A stretch of DNA of 54,239 nt from Purshia tridentata (lineage: Eukaryota > Streptophyta > Magnoliopsida > Rosales > Rosaceae), in the NCBI GenBank assembly GCA_003254885.1, contig QANT01001841.1, positions 1 to 54,239 of the forward strand, in the 5' to 3' direction. Shown one piece after another: positions 45,002 through 54,239 of this stretch. Position 1 is the stretch's first letter; each line of letters opens with the position of its first letter. A program made the position numbers and the translations under genes. Under the pieces are notes generated by a model. It was not told where the DNA came from. It was given only the letters and a program-made list of their open reading frames with translations, and searched no databases.

Positions 45002-48000
45002 TCATGTCTTAAACTTTTGGGTGAGTTTCTCCACCCCTTCTCTACAATCATCAGCAGCACGCTTTGCACCTTCTTTGACTGTCGAACTAAACTCCAAGGT
45101 GCTTTGCTGCAACTCTTTCGCTGATCTACTGGCCTTAGAAATAGCAGCATTTTTCAGTTCCTCCGCCCTTTTTCCAGCCTTGGGAATCAATTCCCTCAAA
45201 TTAGATATAAGCAAGGATATCTTTTGAATGACTTTATCAACTACATCTCTGGATTTTCCTTTTACATCTGTCACCATTGCCTTGAGCTTGTCCATCAAAG
45301 TCTCGGCCCTGCTAACAGTTCCTTCAACTGAGAACTTCTTGCCAGCATCGAGCCATGTAACTTCAGCCATGGCCTCTTCACGAAGGTCATTGTCAACAAC
45401 TACCTTGATGCCCTGCCTCTCCCAGCGATCTCTAGCCTCCTCCAGTGCTTTAGCTTGTTCTCTGGCTCTTTTTGCTTCATCTTCAGCCCAAGTCCTGGAT
45501 TTTAAAGATTAAAAGTCTGTTACAAAGTTGTGTCAGTGATAACAAAGTTACTAGACTCTAACAGGCACACAAGCCTTAAAAATTACATACTAAATACCTT
45601 GCCATGGACAAGGCTTTCCGTTCAACCTCTAGATCATACTGTAAGCGGGCAATCTCCTGGCTTTCATTTTCTGCTTCTTTCCTGAGTTTGCTAATTCTTT
45701 CCTTTTCATACGATATCTCTACTTTGTTACTCATTAGGCTCTGCAATTGGTCTTCCACTTCATGCCGTAACCTTGACAGAACTTCCATTTCTGACTCAAC
45801 AGCAGCACGTTCCTTCATTAAGGCAATATTATCTTCATCTCTCTCAGCTCTTAACCTTTCCAATTCACGCCTAGCTTCTTCAGCCATTTTCTCCACAGCA
45901 TCAATCTTTTCCCTCTCTATGGAAAGATCTTTCTCAAAACTTGCTTCCACTTCCTTTTCAACTTCAGCTACTAAAGCATTATGTGCATCCACAGCATTTT
46001 CTGCCATAGATTCTGCTTCAATGCGTGCAAGCTCCTCACTAACTAAGTCAGAATACTCGCCCGTTGCAAGAGCAATAGCAGCCTGGGCTTTTGTTACTGG
46101 CTTATCCGGCTGGAAAAGTCTGGTGTAACCTTTAAAGAAAAAAAAGGGAAATGTTGACTATCAAACTCATAAATTCTGTGCAACTGTAAAATGTAGTAGT
46201 GACTCACCAAATGCAAGAGCAATAATACCCTGTTCTCCAGATAGGTCAGAAACAAGCGCAGGGTACGCATCTGGATGTATCTTATCAATGTCTATAAATC
46301 CAGAAATTTGGTAGAGGACCTGTCCAATTGCACAACAACAAGAAGAGATTTAATAATTCAAACTAAAAGCAGAAGAATAGATCACCAACAAAAAATGAAA
46401 AAGAAACACCGAAACAAGCTTAGATGTCAACAACCTTCTTGTCAGTTTCTGGGAGATGTCTTTTCTCAAGGGCCATCTTCCAACTTACAAGATCCTGACG
46501 TGATAGGGGGCTGCAGTAAGCAATTTCAGAGAAAAAGAAAGTAAATAAAAAATAATAAACCATGTAATCCAGCCTCAACTCTGTAACAGAAAGCAAATCA
46601 ACAATACATTTAGATGGCAGCAGAGGAAGATATAAACAAAAGTATAGATAAGATTGAAAAGATAACCATAAGCCCATACAACTAGAGCAAACAATTTCTA
46701 CAGGTAAAGAGACCATCAAATGAAACAAGAACCTGAAAAATTCTATATCATGAGCAGCCAAGATATTTGGTTTTGAGGAGATGCAAAAATGTAAGTGTAT
46801 CTCTTGTATTTGGGATAAAAAATTGAACAAAATAAAAACAATATATGGCAGAGTGAGTTCATGAGGGCAATTGGATTTCCGGAAAATAATAACTTAAAAA
46901 GAACACTATAAATCAAGGAAGATATTATATCACCTTCCAGGCGAGAAGTAGAATGGACCCTCGTCTTCATCAAAGGAAGAAAGCATATCACTTCTTGATA
47001 GCTTGCTTGAGATTAGTCCAGCTTCAGCCAAACCTGAATAGATGCAAGGAAATTTCAATAAGCAAACAAAGCCTATCACACTGACGGTTATACTATAGCC
47101 CAACAATCTAACATGTTCACACCTTGGATGGATGGAAAATCAGGGTCATCAGGTGTAATATCATCAAATGCAAGCTCGGTAACATTCTCAATATACATAG
47201 CAGGATATACTTTTGAAACTGAGTTCCTATAATTAACAAGAAGAAACTATATATGTGAGTAGGTGTAGACATATAATATGCATTACAAATTGCTACACAG
47301 GACATAGCTGCGAAGATTTATATCTAATCAGTCACAAAAATAAAGAAGGTTTTGTATACCTTGAAAGAGCACTACTCGCAGACACCAACCAACGAGCATA
47401 TTCACGACGTGTACACAAGTCACCAGGTTGAACATCAGTCTCTATGACCTGAACACAGTTGTCATATTGTAGATCACAAACTTGCTTAATATCGTTGCAG
47501 GTAAATTATAAAATCATGAGGACAACATTGCAACTTGAGTCTAAGATTTCCAATTCAAAACTTGTGGAATATTAAGGAATCAAATGCAACAAAGGAATAA
47601 AATTTATACACAGAAATCATTGTAATAACTTTGGACCGAGGAAATTAAATACAAAAGATGAGAAGATGTAATTACCTTCAACACTTGTAACGCTGCTAAT
47701 GCCTGCCCCTGAACCTGATCAACAACTGCAGGGACCAAAACCTTTCCAGGGAGCACCTGTAGAGCTGGAGAAACCACAGTTGGAGCAGGTATACCAGAAG
47801 AAGAGAAGGAATTCCCAGAATTTGGTAATTGTGATTTGCTTCTATTCATATCATTAGAATCAGTTGTATATTGTTCATCTGCATATGGATAGGCTGATTC
47901 TGAAAAAGCCGTTCCAATTGAACCACTTTCAGTTATGGTATGCACTTCCAGGGATGAATCATTTCCCTCAGCTAAGACCTGCAGTGCTTTGCTCTGGTCA

Positions 48001-49324
48001 AGGTTTTCTTTGGTTGAAGACGAGGCTACAGTCCCTATGTTATCTTTGGGCGAAATCTGAGGTTCTAAAATTGTGTTTGACTGTGAAGTAACTGAAACAT
48101 CCAGAGCTATAGGGTCATTGTGTTCATGTGCAATGGAAATAAAAGTAGAAGAACCAAAATTGGAATTTTGATCTTCACTTGTCCCAGGAATTCCGTCCTG
48201 GGGTTCAATGCTAAGGTTTGAATGATTAGCATCAGAGACTTGCAATTTGGTTGCTTCAACACTGACTGGGTTCTTTTTGAGTTCAGAAGTCAAATCTCCT
48301 GTACCTACAGCGAGGTTGCTGTCAAGATCCTCAAGCCCAAAGGCAGCAAATGAATCATTGTCATTATCAAATTCAGGCAGATTAAATTGCCTTGTGAATG
48401 TTTCAGGCTCGATTGACTTGTCATCAGAAGTTGATTCATGTTGAAAACCTTTTTGAATGGAAGCATTGTTGATATCATAATCATAATCAACTCTATTTTC
48501 ACTGGGAGACTCATCAATTTCTGGAGATGAAGAAAAATCCGTGTTAGTACCTGTCCTTCCTTCTGGACTACTACCATCTTGCTTCGTATTGCTTTGTTCA
48601 TCTACATCTTTTGTATTTCTATCATCTTGATCATCATAGGCCAATGCGACCTCCTGTTGCGTTGCTAAGGGCTCCATCTGTTGTTTTGGTCCTGTGCACA
48701 GCCACATGTTTTAATACGTTGCGGAAAATTAAAAATACGGTGGATACCACTCAGATAAAACTTGTTCCGGAAAACACATGATCTTACACGAAACCATAAC
48801 AATACAAAAAGATATAAAATACCCACTTCCAAGTTCAAGAGAAAAAGCTTGATGGTTATCAGAGTAAGAAGATAGCCACTCACTGGAATTGTTTTTTTTC
48901 CCCAAAGACAATGCTGCAAAGCTAAGCCCCGCAACAAGAATGACTCCAGCCACTCCAGGTCCCACAGGGCCTGAGAGCAAACTATTCCAAAAGTGTTAGC
49001 AGCCAGACAGAGCATGAGAGATCAAAAGGGCAAGATATTCAAATTATCATTACCTCCAAACCATTTCTTCCTCTGCTGGTCCAAAGACGAATCTTTTTCA
49101 TTATCCGAACCGGACCACCCAGAAAACCCATCGGCATCCGAGCTGGACCTGACCCACGAAGAACTCCCATTACCACGAGCAACACAGAGCAATCGAACCC
49201 GACGATCCAGCTGCCCCAGTCGCGTCCGTACGAGAATGGGGGAGGGTTTATTGCAATTGCCGCAATTGAAAGCTAAACGAAGCTGCAGCGAGCTCGGAGA
49301 CCACGTTGCATTCACAGTGGCCAT
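45002..49324 (-). CDS. Chloroplast SLH-domain protein with TM segment and coiled coil, ten exons
   Basis: Resembles Arabidopsis At5g23890/At5g52410. Exons: 49324-49054, 48970-48884, 48691-47676, 47448-47360, 47226-47123, 47033-46934, 46510-46435, 46319-46208, 46129-45598 and 45494-45002, giving 959 aa with all phases consistent. The N-terminus is Ser/Arg-rich and acid-poor, as in a plastid transit peptide. A Gly/Ala/Val-rich membrane span (GPGVAGVILVAGLSFAAL, about 94-112) follows. A long acidic, Asn/Ser-rich disordered region covers about 125-450. SLH-like repeats lie at about 460-650 (LCTRREYARWLVSASSALSR; LSGEQGIIALAFG; PVTKAQAAIALATGE). A coiled coil follows at about 660-800, then a Lys-rich helical tail ends in KLTQKFKT. 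SLH repeats bind cell-surface polymers in bacteria; here a structural membrane role in plastids is inferred. Exon 2 could alternatively extend to another phase-1 donor downstream. Confidence 0.92.
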
Positions 49325-50126
49325 CGAAGTTCAATGCTTTAGATTCGGATAGGGTTAATTATACCAAATTGAAACGTACGGAGAAAAAGAGAGAGGGATT
49401 CAGTAGGGGAACTAAAATTAGGGTTTGTATGTGGTGTAAATTGTGTAATTGCAGAGAAGAGATTTAATTGTAGAATTTGGATGTGATTTCTAGGGTTCTT
49501 TTGCTTCTTGTAGTTTATTATATTGAATAGGAACAGAGTCTGTCTGTCTGTTTGATTTTCTTATCTAATATTTTAATGTGTTTGTCTATTGGTGGACATG
49601 GCATGACGAGGGAGATTTTTATTTAATTTTGGATTTTGGACCACTGGAAAATCTAGTAATATGTAAATAATGTTAAAGGATAAAATTGTATATTAATATT
49701 ACAATCATAAGACTATATTGTAAATTCAGAATGAAAAGAAAAAAAATATCTATAACATATTCCTCCAAAATAGGGAAGATATTACTTTTTTATTTTTGGT
49801 ATATCCTCATAATGTTTCCGCAATAGATGTTTTTCTTGCAAGAGGATGTAAGAAAAACATCTCTTATAGCGAAATAAAGGTGACATGGAACTGCAAAAGA
49901 GATGGTACGTGAGAGAGTGGAGGGTGGTTAGAGAGGCAATTTTGAATTCGATCTTATTTTACCGCTTTAACAATATTATGTTAATTTATTTTATGAATTA
50001 AAATTTTGTTACAATATATGACCACTAATTTATTTTGTTATTATTGATAAGATTTTAATGATAGGGTTTCTATTAATTATATTAGAATAAAGGGTGAACT
50101 ACATAGCCTACATATTGTATTTAGGG
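49325..50126. other. Promoter side of the SLH gene and AT-rich spacer
   Basis: The first 150-200 bases are the likely 5' leader and promoter of the SLH-domain gene (GGGTTTGT, AGGGTTC and TTAGGGTT motifs near 49360-49500, which read as telo-box-like AACCCTA on the minus strand). The rest is AT-rich spacer with no gene. Confidence 0.5.
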
Positions 50127-50592
50127 GAGCATTAGGGGGCTTCAAAATCAAGTGCCTCAAAATGCCCTTAGTGACATAAAGTTTACATGTCGTAATTTTG
50201 TTTTATTAATTTAAAGCCACATCATAATTAATTGCCATATCAAAATTTTTAAGAACATATCTACCCTTTTAATTAAATTTTATATTAAATTACAAACCAT
50301 AAGATTAAATTAAAAAAAAAACTTAAAAACAATATATAGAAATATTAAAAAACATACAGAAATCACAATTATGTTTTTATATATGGTTTTTTAAATTTTC
50401 TATATGTTTTTTTAATTTTTTTGTATATTTTTCAAATTTTTATATTTTTTAATTAAAAAGGTAGTTATATCATTACAAATACTAATGTAACAATTAAAAT
50501 ATGAAGTGGATAATCACAATTATAAAATAGAAATTCCACCTTATTGAGATAATTTTGAGGCACTTTATTTTGAGACACAAAATCATTTTCCA
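50127..50592. mobile_element. MITE-like element with inverted ends
   Basis: The left end contains TTCAAAATCAAGTGCCTCAAAATG (50141-50164), and the right end, read inverted, TCTCAAAATAAAGTGCCTCAAAATT (about 50575-50551). The roughly 390-bp interior is AT-rich and non-coding. Inverted ends, size and composition suggest a non-autonomous DNA element. The exact borders and target duplication are unresolved. Confidence 0.55.
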
Positions 50593-50796
50593 CTATATTT
50601 ATGTGTTTTTGGCTCGTAAATAGTTGGGCGATTATTACCCACTAGTTAAATAGGGTTAAATTTAATAACTAGTGTGATGGTAACCACGCATCACTGCTTA
50701 CTCGAGTAGTAGACTTTGGTGAAATAATTGGTTTAACGAGACAGCAGCTGGTGCACAACCCAAATGGTTGGAAGAGTGCCACAAGTGAACAGCATA

Positions 50797-51057
50797 GCTC
50801 ATTCATTGATCCTTGGGAAGATGTGGGCGTGCAACAGTGAACTCATGCTTCTCTGGGAGGTCAACATCATCTCCATTAACAGATCTCCACTCAAATTTCC
50901 AAACCAAATTGGCCACACATATCTTAATCTCTCTGCTCCCAGTTATATCAAACTCAAGTATCTCTCAGGCTTGAATGCTATGAAATTGACAGTACCATTC
51001 TCGGGCACAACATGACCATCCAAAACCATGCCCCGCGTGACAGCGTGTGGTAGCACG
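50797..51057 (-). pseudogene. CYP89A relic lacking the heme-binding segment
   Basis: On the minus strand this region aligns with the 3' third of the intact CYP89A gene at 51924-53486. The matched blocks, in gene order, are the [16 protein letters not shown] part, the [14 protein letters not shown] part, an [13 protein letters not shown] part, and the final [10 protein letters not shown]... to stop part. Four segments are missing: the stretch ending at the start of [14 protein letters not shown], the Gly-rich stretch after FLS, the whole [20 protein letters not shown] stretch with the axial Cys, and a short piece near the C-terminus. The rest of the gene (about two thirds, 5') is absent. It cannot encode a P450. 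It is probably the remainder of a tandem CYP89A paralogue. Confidence 0.85.
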
Positions 51058-51245
51058 TACAAAAAATTTCAAACATGCATAAACCCTAAACCCTATAACA
51101 AGGACAGGCAAGTTCTTCTCCCATTTTCCTTTTCTCGTCCCCTATCTGTTGTTATGACATGTTCCTACGCTTAAATGCAGTAAGTCAACAAGGGAACTAA
51201 CAAAAGCCGCGACTGAAGATCTGGCTAGCTTGTTTTTATAATTGT

Positions 51246-51551
51246 TATCGCTAGATGCATCATTATACATGTTATTGAATTCTTTGGGTTGTTTGTTTCA
51301 AGCCTTCAATTGATGGTGATCGACGGTTTAAATATCACCGTAATTATATGTTTTTTGTTCAAGTTCCTGGGATGATGACGATGATGGCAGCTATCACTGG
51401 GCTAAAATGATGGTGGTGTGGTAGCCTGGTAGGGTGAGGAGCAATTTTAGTAGATCTCCCATGAGAATTAAGAAGCTTGCGATTCCTCTGACTCTGCTTA
51501 ATACTGCAAATCATTATTGCTAGATGCATCATATACATGTTATTGAATCCC
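51246..51551. repeat. Pair of direct repeats of about 37 bp
   Basis: CTAGATGCATCATTATACATGTTATTGAAT at 51251-51280 recurs at 51521-51548 with a two-base gap. The copies are 268 bp apart in the spacer between the CYP89A relic and the intact gene. The segment 51058-51900 holds no gene. Confidence 0.75.
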
Positions 51552-51923
51552 CATTCCACAATCAATACACAATTGCAACATATATAGAAAGAAGATGTGA
51601 ATACAACACTACCATCACTGGGAAGAACTAAATTGTTGTGTTGTCAAATTTGAACCAGTTTCTGTGCCAAGACTATGAGTGCATGTCCTGGTGTTTGAAT
51701 TCAACAATAATAATTGGCACAATGACACTGCTTGTGCTAGCCAAATAGAAAATTAATAATTCAGTACAGACCCAGTAGCTTCGAATTTCTTGGCAAGCCT
51801 ATAGTCAACCACATGCGAGTATGTTGAAATTTATTGACAAAAGGAAAGAAAATGTAAACTTATCTGATTTATTTATTAAAAAAGAGTTTATGTAGTCTTT
51901 TAAGACACAATCAAGACTCAACC

Positions 51924-53486
51924 TCACTTATTGACCCTTGGGGATATGTGGGCCTGCAATGGATTCTTCATGACCATAGTGAACTCTTGCTTCTCTGACA
52001 GGTCAACGTCATCTCCTTCAATAGCTCTCCACTCAAATTTCCAAACCAAATTGGCCACAAAATACTCCAGGTGAAGCACTGCTAAGTTTAAGGCAGGACA
52101 GATTCTCCTCCCTGCCCCAAATGGCATCATCTTAATCTCCCTACTTCCAGTTATATCAATCGCTTCTCCTCCTCCATTACCATCCCCACCACCACCACTC
52201 AAGAATCTCTCAGGTTTGAACGCCATGGGGTCTTCCCACACTTCTGGGTCCCACCCAATCTCCGCCACCATGAAATTAACCGAACCATACTTGGGCACAA
52301 GATGGCCATCCAAAACAGTGTCCTGTGTAACAGAGTGTGGCAGCACAAAGTGGCCTGGTGGGTGACGCCTCAGACCCTCCAAGATCACAGCTTTCAGATA
52401 CGGCATCTTCTGCAAGTCCTCCTCTTTGATCACCTCTTCCTCTGTTTCTTCCACAGCCCCTTTAATCTCAGCCAAAAGCCGCTCTTGGACATGTGGGTGC
52501 TTAACTATGTTGGCCATGATCCACTGCAACGCGGTTGACGTGGTATCTGTACCCGCGTTGAGAAACTCTGAACAGAGACTAATGATTTCTTTTTCCGAAA
52601 GCTTTCTCTTTTCTTCAGGGAGCTGGAGTTCCCAGAGCGTATCAACATACGACAGCACAAATTCATCACCACCACCATCTCTACTTTCATGCCTTGCTTT
52701 GTTTCGTGCTCGAATCAGAGGGATGAGTACGTCTTCTTGGTCCTTGCGGATCTGAAAGAGCTCCTTCCAGCGATTTCGGAACAAAATTTTAGTGACGCTG
52801 GGCCAGAAATTGAGGACGTTGAATCGTCCGAAGCTGCTTAATAGCAAGGAACGCTGGACACGCTCGATTTCTTTGATCTGCTTCTCGTCGAGTCTGTCGC
52901 CGAAGCATATCAAAACAAGCAAGCAGAACATGGCGTACTGGAAATGGTCGGCCACTCTGACGCGGTTGGATTGGGAATTTTGCGATTCGGATCGAAGGCG
53001 GTTGACGAGGATGTCCAGAACCCACCGGCGGCCCCCGCCGTACGATTTGAAGCGTGAAGGGTGGAGGATTTCGGAGGTCAGGTTGCGGCGGAAGAGGCGC
53101 CACGTGGGACCGTAGAAGGCGGAGCTGATGTTGTGTTGGTCATTGCTGATGATTTTGATGGTGGCGAGAGCGGGCGGACGGTCGGCGAAGACGGCGCCGT
53201 TTTGGATTAAGGCCTGGTGGGCCAGCGAGCGGTCGGCGATGAAGATGGCCGGTTGGGATCCGATGCGGAGGGTGAGGATGGGCCCGTACTGGGCCTGGAG
53301 TTTGCGGAGGATGGGCTCCAGCTCCGATAACGATTTGCGGAACCATAAGAATCCGCCGATTATCGGGACGGTGAGGGGCCCAGGAGGGAGTTTGTGGGTG
53401 TATTTGGAAGGGAGGATAAGACTGAGAATGGGTTTGAGCAGGAAAGAGATGCAGAGGGTGGTGAGAATAAGGACCCAAGTCTCCAT
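51924..53486 (-). CDS. CYP89A: Cytochrome P450, CYP89A subfamily
   Basis: Intronless ER-anchored monooxygenase of 520 aa, the normal length. In Arabidopsis, CYP89A9 oxidises chlorophyll catabolites during senescence; the substrate here is unknown. Visible parts, in order: N-terminal membrane anchor (about 1-25), the hinge LPPGP (about 34-38), the oxygen-binding I-helix [10 protein letters not shown] (about 313-322), ExxR in [14 protein letters not shown] (about 373-386), the PERF motif in FKPERFLS, and the heme-binding loop [15 protein letters not shown] (Cys about 461). Typical P450 motifs end the loop in C-x-G; here it is C-P-A, as in CYP89/CYP77-type sequences. A Gly/Asp-rich insert ([10 protein letters not shown]) lies between PERF and the heme loop. 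The 5' half is notably GC-rich compared with its surroundings, which produces long false open frames on the other strand. Confidence 0.95.
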   Translation of the reverse strand: METWVLILTTLCISFLLKPILSLILPSKYTHKLPPGPLTVPIIGGFLWFRKSLSELEPILRKLQAQYGPILTLRIGSQPAIFIADRSLAHQALIQNGAVFADRPPALATIKIISNDQHNISSAFYGPTWRLFRRNLTSEILHPSRFKSYGGGRRWVLDILVNRLRSESQNSQSNRVRVADHFQYAMFCLLVLICFGDRLDEKQIKEIERVQRSLLLSSFGRFNVLNFWPSVTKILFRNRWKELFQIRKDQEDVLIPLIRARNKARHESRDGGGDEFVLSYVDTLWELQLPEEKRKLSEKEIISLCSEFLNAGTDTTSTALQWIMANIVKHPHVQERLLAEIKGAVEETEEEVIKEEDLQKMPYLKAVILEGLRRHPPGHFVLPHSVTQDTVLDGHLVPKYGSVNFMVAEIGWDPEVWEDPMAFKPERFLSGGGGDGNGGGEAIDITGSREIKMMPFGAGRRICPALNLAVLHLEYFVANLVWKFEWRAIEGDDVDLSEKQEFTMVMKNPLQAHISPRVNK

Positions 53487-53619
53487 GTTTTAAGTGAACA
53501 ATCAGCAAATTCTTTTTTTTTTTTGACCACTAACAATCAGCAAATTCTTAAGGAGTAAGGATCATATATATCCATGTGAACAAGAGAGAGGTTACTTGGT
53601 CCTCAGTTTTAAACTAACA

Positions 53620-54239
53620 TGTTTTAATGTTATTGGTTCATTTCAAAGGCTGAGGACAAGAAGGTCAAGTAATTATCGCAAGAAATTTTGAATTTTAGAA
53701 GGGTGTATTCAATTATGATTTTAATGTACTCTTGTAGAGTTTTTTTAAATCATTGACTTTGATAGAGTTTATTGATTGTTAAGGATTTTTATAAATTCCA
53801 TATAGACTTTGATGGAATTCTATATAGATTTTAACAGAGTTTGTTAGATTTTTATAGACTTTATTAATAGATTTTTATAGACTTTATAATAACTTTGATA
53901 GAGTTTGGTGGAGTTTTTTTATTTTTTATTTTATGTTTTAATGTTATTGGTTCATTTCAAAGGCTGAGGACAAGAAGGTCAAGTAATTATCGCAATAAAT
54001 TTTGAATTTTAGGAGGGTGTATTCAATTATGATTTTAATGGACTCTTGTACAGTTTTTTTAAATCATTGACTTTGATAGAGTTTATTGATTTTTAAGGAT
54101 TTTCATAAACTCCATATAGACTTTGATGGAATTCTATATAGATTTTAACAGAGTTTGTTAGACTTTTCTCATAGACTTTATAATAACTTTGATAGAGTTT
54201 GGTAGAGTTTTTTTATTTTTTATTTTATATTTTAATGTT
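53620..54239. repeat. Tandem array of about 300-314-bp units running off the window end
   Basis: TGTTTTAATGTTATTGGTTC starts at 53620 and again at 53934; a third copy appears to begin at 54229. Unit 1 is 314 bases and unit 2 about 294, with an internal deletion. Inside each unit are many short variants of GACTTTGATAGAGTTT / TTTTTATAGACTTTAT. The array is non-coding and its end is outside the window. Confidence 0.9.

Noticed and set aside
48729-48883. Longer version of SLH-gene exon 2
   Set aside because: A further phase-1 donor exists downstream, but GTGAGT at 48883 is the stronger site and gives the family-like junction.
52789-53508. Several 100-120-codon frames on both strands
   Set aside because: They are shadows of the GC-rich 5' half of the CYP89A gene.
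1-54239. CRISPR array, bacterial operon, viral or organellar insertion
   Set aside because: No spaced direct-repeat array, no ribosome-binding-site-led gene strings and no organellar gene sequence were seen.

Overview
The window is nuclear DNA of a flowering plant, a eudicot. Genes are split by AT-rich GT-AG introns, the spacers are about 65-70% A+T, and the gene families are plant-specific (SAUR, PLS-class PPR, U-box/kinase fusion, CYP89A, LTI65-like). The many short foldback elements and tRNA-type SINE heads fit a woody eudicot such as a member of the Rosaceae, but that placement is inference. One ambiguous base (N) lies at 18632. No viral, bacterial, organellar or CRISPR sequence was seen.

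Layout. 1-7 kb: a SAUR50-like auxin-response gene (minus), then a repeat-rich spacer. 7.2-11.5 kb: a six-exon YEATS-domain gene (GAS41/YAF9 type, minus). 13.1-14.6 kb: an intronless PPR gene (minus). 14.9-21.8 kb: a repeat-rich zone with foldback elements, three local tandem duplications, SINE-like heads and a second, divergent SAUR gene. 21.8-26.2 kb: a nine-exon gene for a USP-like/coiled-coil/kinase/U-box protein (minus). 27.2-30.0 kb: a five-exon coiled-coil gene of the At3g49055 type (plus). 30.4-30.9 kb: a decayed LTI65/RD29B-like gene that still has a dense ABRE cluster. 31.0-35.2 kb: a 17-exon kinesin of the KIN-10 type with a C-terminal HhH region (minus), head-to-head with a small CHCH-like gene (35.6 kb, plus). 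36.3-38.4 kb: a seven-exon prolyl-4-hydroxylase/ShKT gene (minus). 39.1-42.6 kb: a six-exon class 3 lipase (minus), head-to-head with ribosomal protein eL36 (43.4-44.1 kb, plus). 45.0-49.3 kb: a ten-exon plastid SLH-domain protein (minus). 50.8-51.1 kb: a CYP89A relic. 51.9-53.5 kb: an intronless CYP89A P450 (minus). The window ends in a roughly 300-bp tandem array.

The multi-exon models were built by hand. In each, every exon junction keeps the reading frame and gives a protein of the length expected for its family (273, 756, 544, 667, 309, 463, 111 and 959 aa). The genes do not form one pathway; this is ordinary gene-dense euchromatin.

No new multi-gene system is visible. The most interesting signals are molecular. 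Two enzyme-family proteins have lost catalytic residues: the prolyl-4-hydroxylase-like protein has N-x-N where the iron-binding H-x-D belongs and Met where the 2-oxoglutarate Lys belongs, and the U-box kinase has HGN in place of HRD/HGD. The kinesin gene carries a recent tandem duplication that created an extra exon, and a non-consensus switch I. Two introns use GC-AG splice sites with the same CAG|GCAAGT donor. Two relics, an LTI65-like gene and a CYP89A copy without its heme-binding segment, show how nearby stress or specialised-metabolism genes decayed.
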